From: a virus
DNA length: 27,200 nucleotides
Direction: 5' to 3' (one strand)
IMG/VR virus record: IMGVR_UViG_3300038714_000166
Location: 1-27,200 of that record
Numbering within the stretch: position 1 is the first letter of the stretch; every line of letters starts with the position of its first letter. Below are positions 5,855 through 10,854 of this stretch, one piece after another. Position numbers and translations under genes: made by a program. Under the pieces are notes generated by a model that made no database searches, was not told the DNA's origin, and was given only the letters and a program-made list of their open reading frames with translations.

Positions 5855-7297
5855 ATGAAGTTTAGATTTAAAACTGTGCCTTATAAGCATCAGCTGACAG
5901 CACTTGAGAAATCATGTGAAAAGGATGAATATGCTTTATTAATGGACATGGGAACTGGTAAGTCGAAAGTATTAATAGATACTATCGCTCATTTATATTC
6001 TAATGGTCGTATTACATCTGCTGTTATATTTGCACCTAAAGGTGTTTATAAAAACTGGGTAGACCAAGAAGTTCCTACACATATGCCAGATCATATAGAT
6101 TATAAGATAGCATATTGGGCTTCTCCTCTTACTGCTAAATTAAAAAAGAAGATAAGTTCAATATGGCGTGATGACTTTGACTTACATATCTTAGTTGTTA
6201 ATATTGAAGCTATATCTGGTGATAAAGCAATAAATGTAGTCGATAGGTTTATATCTAATCATTTTGGTAAAACACTTGTAGCCGTAGACGAATCAACAAC
6301 TATAAAAAACCACAAAGCTAAACGAACTAAATCGGCTATAAAAATAGCGAAGAAAGCAAGATATAAACGAATACTTACAGGGTCACCAATAACTAAATCA
6401 CCCTTAGATTTGTATTCTCAGTTTGCTTTTCTAAACGAACAACTGTTAGGTTTTCAATCGTATTATAGTTTTTGTACTCGATACGCTGATATGATAAAAC
6501 GTAGTGCAGGATCGCACCACTATAATCAAATATTAAGTTATAGAAATTTAGATGAACTAACTAAATCTATACAGCCTTTTTCTTACCGTGTTAGAAAAGA
6601 AGATTGTTTAGACTTACCAGAGAAAAACTATATAAAGCGAACAATACAACTAACACCAGAACAAAAGACAGTTTACGATGATTTAAAGAAAACAGCTGTA
6701 TCTATCTTAAACGAACAAGACCAAGTCACAGCTACAACTCAACTTACTTGTTTATTACGATTACATCAAGTTAGTTGTGGTTTTGTAAATACAGACGAAG
6801 GTGAAGTATTAGAATTAAAAAATTCAAGGTTAGAGGAGCTTGTTTCAATATTAGATGAAGTTGACGGTAAAGTCTTAATATGGGCTACATATAGACATGA
6901 TATAAAAGCTATAGAAAATAAAATAAAAGTTTTGTATGGTGAAGATAGTGTCGTATCTTATTATGGAGATACTAAAGGTGAAGTTAGACAAGAGTTAGTA
7001 AATAAGTTTCAAAATGATCCAGAATGTAAATATTTTGTTGGTCATCCTAAAACTGGTGGTTATGGTTTGACGTTAGTTGCTGCAAATACAGTAATTTATT
7101 ATAGTAATAATTATGATCTTGAGGTAAGACTACAATCAGAAGATAGAGCTCATCGTATAGGTCAGAAAAACACAGTAACTTATATAGACATCGTAACTGA
7201 GAAAACTATTGATGAACTCATCGTAAAAGCTCTAAGAAATAAAATAGACATAGCAACTCAAGTGTTAGGAGAAAATTTTAAAAAATGGTTGATTTAA
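5855..7297 (+). CDS. SNF2-family superfamily 2 helicase/translocase
   Basis: 480 residues, a compact SNF2-type ATPase without extra domains. Visible motifs: Q-like YKHQLTALE (10-18), motif I DMGTGKSK (31-38), Ia IFAPKGVYKNW (58-68), II VAVDEST (142-148), III LTGSPI (174-179), then helicase domain 2 with VSYYGDTKGEVRQELVNKF, GYGLTLVAANTVIYYSNNYD and motif VI QSEDRAHRIGQ (427-437). Motif II reads DEST where most family members have DEAH or DESH. Phage members of this family are thought to remodel replication or recombination intermediates; no nuclease domain is seen. It starts at the ATG after an AT-rich leader with only a weak AGAAAG site. It is one of just two genes on the plus strand and overlaps the HTH gene by 13 nt. 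Confidence 0.95.
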   Translation: MKFRFKTVPYKHQLTALEKSCEKDEYALLMDMGTGKSKVLIDTIAHLYSNGRITSAVIFAPKGVYKNWVDQEVPTHMPDHIDYKIAYWASPLTAKLKKKISSIWRDDFDLHILVVNIEAISGDKAINVVDRFISNHFGKTLVAVDESTTIKNHKAKRTKSAIKIAKKARYKRILTGSPITKSPLDLYSQFAFLNEQLLGFQSYYSFCTRYADMIKRSAGSHHYNQILSYRNLDELTKSIQPFSYRVRKEDCLDLPEKNYIKRTIQLTPEQKTVYDDLKKTAVSILNEQDQVTATTQLTCLLRLHQVSCGFVNTDEGEVLELKNSRLEELVSILDEVDGKVLIWATYRHDIKAIENKIKVLYGEDSVVSYYGDTKGEVRQELVNKFQNDPECKYFVGHPKTGGYGLTLVAANTVIYYSNNYDLEVRLQSEDRAHRIGQKNTVTYIDIVTEKTIDELIVKALRNKIDIATQVLGENFKKWLI

Positions 7298-7515
7298 TAA
7301 AAGAATTTAAAGTTCTAAGAAGAGATCAAGGATTTAGTCAAAAACAACTCGCTAAAGGAACTGGTGTAAGTGAGATTACTGTTTATACATGGGAAGCTCA
7401 TACTCGAGAACCTACAATAGCAAACTTTAATAAAGTTTTAAATAAAATGGGTTATCAATTAAAGATAGAGCCTATTGATCAGCAAACGAACGCATCCGTT
7501 CAGCAAGTCGTTTAG
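7285..7515 (+). CDS. small Xre/Cro-like helix-turn-helix protein
   Basis: 76 residues. The helix-turn-helix lies at about 18-39 (SQKQLAKGTGVSE then ITVYTWEAH), followed by REPTIANFNKVLNKMGYQL, the typical Xre-family pattern. It should bind DNA as a dimer and act as repressor or activator. The gene begins inside the 3' end of the SNF2 gene in another frame, with AGGAG about 13 nt upstream, so it is made from the same transcript. A 22-bp dyad in the shared promoter region is a reasonable target (inference). The last 44 bp overlap the 3' end of the endolysin gene on the opposite strand. There is no terminator between the two convergent units. The protein could be the phage's early/late switch; a lysogeny role lacks support because no integrase is seen. 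Confidence 0.88.
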   Translation: MVDLIKEFKVLRRDQGFSQKQLAKGTGVSEITVYTWEAHTREPTIANFNKVLNKMGYQLKIEPIDQQTNASVQQVV

Positions 7516-7921
7516 CTCTGTTTGGTACTTGAGTGTACCAACGTGAGTCAACCATCTGATTTGCTGCTTCAACCCAGTTACCATCAATTATAGCTTGTAT
7601 TTTTTTGCGAAATTTGCTGTATCTTGGATAACCAAGATTGAACATCATGTTTGCACAAATTTGTTGTATCTCGTCAGGAAGGTGATCCCAGTCGTCATAT
7701 ACTTTTTTACAGTCCATAATAACAGTTTGAATATCTTGTTCAAATAGTTCTGTACATCTATCTTCAGATATTTTAGTACCAAGTGGTAAATCATATTCAG
7801 GTTCACTATCACGACATAAATGCCCTATACCTACTGTTTTTAAACCAAGATGGTCAAGATAAGACTCATACTTGACCCCCTCATCAATAATTAATTGATC
7901 TCTTAATTTTTCTAAATTCAT
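7472..7921 (-). CDS. endolysin, T4-type lysozyme (GH24)
   Basis: 149 residues. It hydrolyses the beta-1,4 bond between N-acetylmuramic acid and N-acetylglucosamine in the cell wall at the end of infection. The catalytic triad has exactly T4 lysozyme spacing: Glu14 in DEG, Asp23 in YLDH and Thr29 in KTVGIGH (E-x8-D-x5-T). The C-terminal YTQVPNRAKRLAERMR helix is also typical of the family. There is no signal peptide, so it needs the holin encoded just upstream; the two genes overlap by 4 nt (ATGA). AGAGGAAG lies 5 nt before the start. Length fits the family (about 150-165). It is the last gene of the late minus-strand operon; its 3' end runs 44 bp into the convergent HTH gene. Confidence 0.96.
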   Translation of the reverse strand: MNLEKLRDQLIIDEGVKYESYLDHLGLKTVGIGHLCRDSEPEYDLPLGTKISEDRCTELFEQDIQTVIMDCKKVYDDWDHLPDEIQQICANMMFNLGYPRYSKFRKKIQAIIDGNWVEAANQMVDSRWYTQVPNRAKRLAERMRSFADQ

Positions 7922-8322
7922 TTACTTCCTCTTTTATTTATCATCTGTAATCCTTGTTTACCAAACCTATATCCGAATGAGCTACCTATAATAATATATA
8001 ACATATTTGAAAACCAATTAGGTGTGTTTTGGTCAAGAAACACAAACCCTTCTTTTACATATGGCTGTGTCCATGGCAAGAAACAACATATTAATATAGC
8101 TCCAAATATAAGTGACCAAAACTCATCTTTCCAACTTTCACCCATTTGGTTTGTAAGAGCTTGTTCATTTAACATTGAACTTGTGGCTTCGGTCTCGTAA
8201 ACTTTTGCTTCGGCTTTAGCTCTAGCTACTTTAACTTCTGTTTCAGCTCTTGCTTTATCTACACGTCCTTGTAACCATGTTCCTGCAAGAGAACTTATTG
8301 GACCAATAATACTACTTAACAT
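7918..8322 (-). CDS. holin-like membrane protein
   Basis: 134 residues. The N-terminus is hydrophobic and amphipathic (about 3-18), then a charged helix rich in Ala, Lys and Glu (22-47), then two membrane segments (about 69-84 and 105-120) joined by a loop, and a basic tail. The SWKDEFWSLIFGAILICCFLPW and WFSNMLYIIIGSSFGYRFG segments resemble the three-TM holins first described in gene transfer agents. Next to a signal-less lysozyme, a holin role is the natural reading: forming the inner-membrane hole that lets the endolysin out. I chose ATG 8322 with AAGGAG at 9 nt spacing rather than the in-frame GTG at 8328, which is only 3 nt from the same site. It overlaps the upstream basic-protein gene by 7 nt. 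Confidence 0.8.
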   Translation of the reverse strand: MLSSIIGPISSLAGTWLQGRVDKARAETEVKVARAKAEAKVYETEATSSMLNEQALTNQMGESWKDEFWSLIFGAILICCFLPWTQPYVKEGFVFLDQNTPNWFSNMLYIIIGSSFGYRFGKQGLQMINKRGSK

Positions 8323-8600
8323 TTCCACCTTCTCCTTGCTTGTCGTAAACGACTGTTTGGATTTTTTGCTGCTTTAGGAAACTTCTTCATTTGTCCTGCA
8401 CTTCTTGCACAAAATGATTTACGACGCTTTGCAGCTTTACTTCCCTTTTTTACTTTGCCTGTAACGGCTGTCTTTAATTTGCTTCCAGGATTTTCTCGTC
8501 TATACCTAGCAACACCTGCTTTTGTCATACCAGCACCAGACTTGGTAGAACGAAAATATTTTTTAGTTTTAGGTGGTTGTTTGTCAGGTTTTCTTGGCAC
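8316..8600 (-). CDS. small basic phage protein, 94 aa, unknown function
   Basis: 94 residues with about 33 Lys/Arg and only 2 Asp/Glu. It carries SGAGMTKAGVARYRRENPG, then KLKTAVTGKVKKGSKAAKRR, KSFCARSAGQMKK and a closing SRLRQARRRWKC; these blocks mark a family I recognise as widespread in marine phages and some giant-virus relatives, without known function. The composition suggests nucleic-acid binding. The start is GTG at 8600, with AGGAG 8 nt upstream. Overlaps of 17 nt with the gene before and 7 nt with the holin show it is translated from the late polycistronic message. First of six such basic proteins when counted from the lysis genes. Confidence 0.88.
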   Translation of the reverse strand: MPRKPDKQPPKTKKYFRSTKSGAGMTKAGVARYRRENPGSKLKTAVTGKVKKGSKAAKRRKSFCARSAGQMKKFPKAAKNPNSRLRQARRRWKC

Positions 8601-8877
8601 TTTCCTTACTCCTCTTTAATGCTTTTTTAGCTTTACTAAAAATGCTAACAACTTGATTTTTACCCATAACTTTTGCACGTTGCTCACCTACAGTAAGGAT
8701 TTGAATTTTTCGAGCATACGGTTTTTTAATCTTCTTAACTTTCGCCACAGTCGCTCGAGCATCTGTTGGAGTTGCAAACTTAATTCTAACAGTATCTTTT
8801 GGATTCTCATCAGTATATAGTCTCCTCCCACTACCTTTAGGTTTCTTTCCTGTTCCAACCTTCGGATCTTTTTTCAT
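8584..8877 (-). CDS. small basic phage protein, 97 aa, unknown function
   Basis: 97 residues, about 30 Lys/Arg against 7 Asp/Glu. Motifs KKDPKVGTGKKPKGSGRRLY, TDENPKDTV-x-IKFAT, DARATVAKVKKI, PYARKIQILTVGEQRAKVMGK and a Lys/Arg/Ser-rich tail. This is a recognisable, highly conserved marine phage family with a compact, probably folded beta-alpha core; I know of no function. Its ATG overlaps the TGA of the preceding 38-aa gene (ATGA), so coupling rather than its weak ribosome binding site probably drives translation. Confidence 0.88.
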   Translation of the reverse strand: MKKDPKVGTGKKPKGSGRRLYTDENPKDTVRIKFATPTDARATVAKVKKIKKPYARKIQILTVGEQRAKVMGKNQVVSIFSKAKKALKRSKESAKKT

Positions 8878-8990
8878 TTCTTTTTCTTCTTAGATCCTCT
8901 GAGTTTTTTAAAATCAGCACCAGTAATTTTATTTCTTGGTGTTGCAACCCTTGCTAGTTTCTTTTGTTTAGGTGATAATTTTTTTACCAT
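8874..8990 (-). CDS. tiny basic protein, 38 aa
   Basis: A 38-residue protein starting MVKKLSPKQKKLARVATPRN, continuing KITGADFKKLRGS and ending in five Lys; 16 of 38 residues are Lys/Arg and one is acidic. The start ATG at 8990 has AGGGG about 6 nt upstream. The stop overlaps the next start as ATGA. The spacing, good Shine-Dalgarno and coupling mark it as a real gene despite its size. I recall nearly identical small 'LSPKQ-KLA-A-PRNKITGADFKKL' proteins beside the same neighbours in other marine phages. Function unknown; probably RNA or DNA binding from its charge. Confidence 0.85.
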   Translation of the reverse strand: MVKKLSPKQKKLARVATPRNKITGADFKKLRGSKKKKK

Positions 8991-8992
8991 AG

Positions 8993-9121
8993 CTACCCCT
9001 TTTTCTTCTTTGGAAATCCTGCTCGCATTCTTTTATATGCTTTTTTAGTTATCGTTGTATTCTTTTTAGAACGAGATGTTCCAGACCTTTTTCTTCTATT
9101 TATATTTTCGTAAAGTGACAT
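8993..9121 (-). CDS. tiny basic protein, 42 aa
   Basis: A 42-residue protein, MSLYENINRRKRSGTSRS at the start and a lysine-rich KKAYKRMRAGFPKKKKG end; 16 Lys/Arg, one acidic residue. The ATG overlaps the upstream gene's TAA (TAATG), and a purine-rich stretch (AGGAAAGAAG) precedes it. Its stop is 2 nt before the start of the 38-aa gene. The 'LYENINRR' start and 'GFPKKK' end match a small conserved protein I know from marine phage genomes. Function unknown. Confidence 0.85.
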   Translation of the reverse strand: MSLYENINRRKRSGTSRSKKNTTITKKAYKRMRAGFPKKKKG

Positions 9122-9366
9122 TATGTTTTCTTCTTTCCTAATAAATCTTTATCTGCTTTTCTCGCTCCACCTTTACCAGAAACGAAACTTTTTACACGAC
9201 CCATAGCCCAAGCGTGTTGTGATGTTTTTGGTCTACTTCCTGAACTAAGATATGCAGCAAGTCCTCGTTTATATACTTTATCTAAAGTTGACTTAGAAAA
9301 CTTTCCTGCTCCAGGAATCGAACCATATTTACCACCACTTTTCTTTTTAGTTGCTTTTGTTGCCAT
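9121..9366 (-). CDS. small basic phage protein, 81 aa, unknown function
   Basis: 81 residues, about 21 Lys/Arg and 3 Asp. After a Lys/Ala-rich start it has GKYGSIPGAGKFSKSTLDKV, YKRGLAAYLSSGSRPKTSQH, AWAMGRVKSF and GGARKADKDL. The 'YKRGLAAYLSSGSRP...QHAWAMGRVNSF' core defines a conserved family in marine phages and some large eukaryotic viruses; its role is not known. AGAGGAGT lies about 9 nt upstream of the ATG, a strong site, and there is a TAATG junction with the gene before. It may be the translation entry for the downstream mini-genes. Confidence 0.88.
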   Translation of the reverse strand: MATKATKKKSGGKYGSIPGAGKFSKSTLDKVYKRGLAAYLSSGSRPKTSQHAWAMGRVKSFVSGKGGARKADKDLLGKKKT

Positions 9367-9548
9367 TAACTTTTACTCCTCTTATCACTAATCTTTTTTA
9401 TCATTGCAGGTGTAAGTTTACCTTTCTTATATAATTTAGCTGTTCTTTTTATTTCAGCTTCTCTGGCTTTTGGATTTTTTGCTCCTCTAACATACTTTAG
9501 TGGAACACCCTTTTTTGTTTTAGGTACTTTAGGAAATTTTCTTTTCAT
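9366..9548 (-). CDS. small basic phage protein, 60 aa, unknown function
   Basis: 60 residues, about 23 Lys/Arg and 3 acidic. Sequence blocks KRKFPKVPKTKKGVPLKYV, GAKNPKAREAEIKRTAKLY and KKGKLTPAMIKKISDKR. The first two blocks (GVP-KYV-GAKNPKAREKEI) are shared by a small protein family common in marine phages. No membrane segment. The start lies 5 nt after the stop of the 62-aa membrane protein, with only a weak purine stretch, so it relies on coupling. Unknown function; nucleic-acid binding is likely from charge alone. Confidence 0.85.
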   Translation of the reverse strand: MKRKFPKVPKTKKGVPLKYVRGAKNPKAREAEIKRTAKLYKKGKLTPAMIKKISDKRSKS

Positions 9549-9553
9549 CTTTT

Positions 9554-9742
9554 TTACTCTTTTTTCGGAACTGATTTAGGAACGCAATAAGCCTTAACCC
9601 AAATTTTGCTATCCCCTGCGAGGGAAGGATCATAGTTTTGCGATCTAATCTTCGCTGCAACTCTAAGACACGCATCCAAATCACTGAAGTAGACACTTTC
9701 TTGAACTGTTCCTGATAAAAATACAACTAATAACCATGTCAT
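9554..9742 (-). CDS. small membrane-anchored or exported protein, 62 aa
   Basis: 62 residues with a hydrophobic N-terminus (TWLLVVFLSGT, 2-12) that may be a short signal or anchor, then a polar domain with two Cys (Cys25 and Cys53) that could pair in the periplasm, DLDACLRVAAKIRSQN and AYCVPKSVPKKE. I recall similar small 'V-F-...CL...IR-QN...AYCVP' proteins in marine phages. It overlaps the upstream EF-hand gene by 4 nt (ATGA). A different minus-strand frame is open over almost the same bases (9529-9726), but it lacks this coupling and the family resemblance. Its place near lysis genes allows a role in envelope disruption, for example as a spanin-like factor, but no lipobox is present. Confidence 0.78.
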   Translation of the reverse strand: MTWLLVVFLSGTVQESVYFSDLDACLRVAAKIRSQNYDPSLAGDSKIWVKAYCVPKSVPKKE

Positions 9743-10068
9743 TTACCATTTTCTTTCGACCTTGTAAAAGCTGTCGTACCCATAAAGGTTGCGACTATAC
9801 CCAAGTTTGCCACAACATATGTCGAAAGTAAAGCTGTAACCATCTCAACTCGTGTATCTGGTATTACAGGTGACATAACTAACACTATTAATATAATAGA
9901 TGATATAGACGATACCCAACAAAGCATACGCTGTTGGTCTTGCATCTTATCAGAGTTCTCAAGACGTATCATATGTTCAGATCGTGCTAATTCTTTATCT
10001 GTAACAACACCATCACCATCTAAGTCAAACTGTTCGTATTGACTCCCTTTTTGTAATTTTTTGTTCAT
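9739..10068 (-). CDS. membrane protein with EF-hand calcium-binding loop
   Basis: 109 residues. A canonical 12-residue EF-hand loop, DLDGDGVVTDKE (15-26), has all calcium ligands in place: Asp15, Asp17, Asp19, Thr23 and Glu26. It is followed by a charged helix (27-48) and two membrane segments (about 49-68 and 76-98). The soluble N-terminus would therefore carry one Ca2+ site on a small two-TM anchor. Homologous EF-hand/two-TM proteins occur in other marine phages, function unknown to me. Coupled by ATGA junctions on both sides. It lies in a set of four membrane proteins upstream of the basic-protein and lysis genes, so it could be a second holin or a lysis-timing factor; this is only inference. 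Confidence 0.85.
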   Translation of the reverse strand: MNKKLQKGSQYEQFDLDGDGVVTDKELARSEHMIRLENSDKMQDQQRMLCWVSSISSIILIVLVMSPVIPDTRVEMVTALLSTYVVANLGIVATFMGTTAFTRSKENGK

Positions 10069-10361
10069 TTAAAACTATCCTTTATACTTTTAATTACATT
10101 TTTCAATGTAAATGGTTTTTCATTAGGTCGATACTTACACTGTATCTCTCGTGGACATTCACCTGCACCTATTGGTACATACTCGTTCCACTGTGTGTAA
10201 TTTGCTCCAACATACACACAAATTCTTGTTTTATTTTCTAATAACTGTTTCGCTAAACGACAAGTCGTATGTTCTTTATCTCTAGCAAAAACTACTATAA
10301 CTAAAAAAGAAGCAATGCAGAAAAATATAAGAAAATAATAAAGTATATTATATAACATCAT
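10065..10361 (-). CDS. small membrane protein with four periplasmic cysteines
   Basis: 98 residues. An N-terminal membrane segment (about 4-26, LYNILYYFLIFFCIASFLVIVVF) is followed by a soluble part with Cys34, Cys48, Cys69 and Cys75, which would allow two disulphides if exported. The C-terminal block YVPIGAGECPREIQCKYRP then PFTLKNVIKSIKDSF recalls a conserved marine phage protein of unknown role. I start at ATG 10361 because it overlaps the preceding TGA as ATGA; an upstream in-frame TTG at 10400 would add 13 residues inside the neighbouring gene and has no support. Its topology (short N-terminal anchor, periplasmic domain) resembles inner-membrane spanins, but no such similarity can be shown here. 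Confidence 0.8.
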   Translation of the reverse strand: MMLYNILYYFLIFFCIASFLVIVVFARDKEHTTCRLAKQLLENKTRICVYVGANYTQWNEYVPIGAGECPREIQCKYRPNEKPFTLKNVIKSIKDSFK

Positions 10362-10846
10362 CTTGACGTAACTGCTACAGACACAAACCAGATTCCCCAA
10401 AAGATACAGGCACAGCCTATAAACAAAGCGATACCCATGACGGTATAGTCACGAACCATGCGTTGATGTTCTTGTTTAGCGTATATTGCTTCCTGTCGTG
10501 CTTTCCTAATACGACCCTCTTCTCTCAAAAGGTTTTCCCATCCTGCTAAACCATAATGACCTATGATCCAATTTTTTAATTCTTCTCTTTGTTTTTGTAT
10601 TTTTACTTTTGCAGAATAACTTTTCATAGCTACTTCTTCTACAGAGCCATTGAATAATCTATCGAATGTTGATGGGTTGCTAGAGCTTTTATTTATATTA
10701 TCAATATCAGATACTGCACTCATCCACTTACCAACAGTATCTGACAGCTCTTCTATTTCACGACCTGTCTGTATTAGTTTTTTGATTTGCGAATACGCAG
10801 TTGTAGCTGTACTAATTGCTGTGCCGAGAGTAATCGGATCTATCAT
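10358..10846 (-). CDS. phage protein with C-terminal membrane anchor, unknown function
   Basis: 162 residues. It begins MIDPITLGTAISTATTAYSQ, continues with a helical part (IKKLIQTGREIEELSDTVGK), NGSVEEVAMKSYSAKVKIQK, a coiled-coil-like basic helix (105-133), and ends with one membrane segment (about 134-158). This layout ('DPIT' start, 'GREIE...GKW', 'GSVEEEA', C-terminal TM) is a family I recognise across marine phages, where it usually sits between structural and lysis genes; its function is not known. GAGGG lies 7 nt upstream of the ATG. It follows the 1029-aa virion protein by 8 nt. Confidence 0.85.
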   Translation of the reverse strand: MIDPITLGTAISTATTAYSQIKKLIQTGREIEELSDTVGKWMSAVSDIDNINKSSSNPSTFDRLFNGSVEEVAMKSYSAKVKIQKQREELKNWIIGHYGLAGWENLLREEGRIRKARQEAIYAKQEHQRMVRDYTVMGIALFIGCACIFWGIWFVSVAVTSR

Positions 10847-10854
10847 AATACCCT

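Noticed and set aside
7488-7501. Hairpin GAACG-CATC-CGTTC in the convergent overlap as a bidirectional terminator
   Set aside because: Only a 5-bp stem and no T tract on either strand.
5855-7515. Helicase plus HTH pair as a restriction or toxin-antitoxin defence system
   Set aside because: No nuclease, methyltransferase or toxin domain is visible in either protein; a compact SNF2-type protein next to replication genes is a normal phage gene.
9529-9726. 65-codon minus-strand frame overlapping the 62-aa membrane protein
   Set aside because: It lacks an ATGA/TAATG junction and a Shine-Dalgarno, overlaps the start of the next gene, and resembles no phage family, while the other frame has a hydrophobic N-terminus and coupling.
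10362-10400. Upstream TTG start extending the 98-aa membrane protein by 13 residues
   Set aside because: The extension lies wholly within the preceding gene and has no ribosome binding site; the ATGA overlap at 10361 is the standard junction here.
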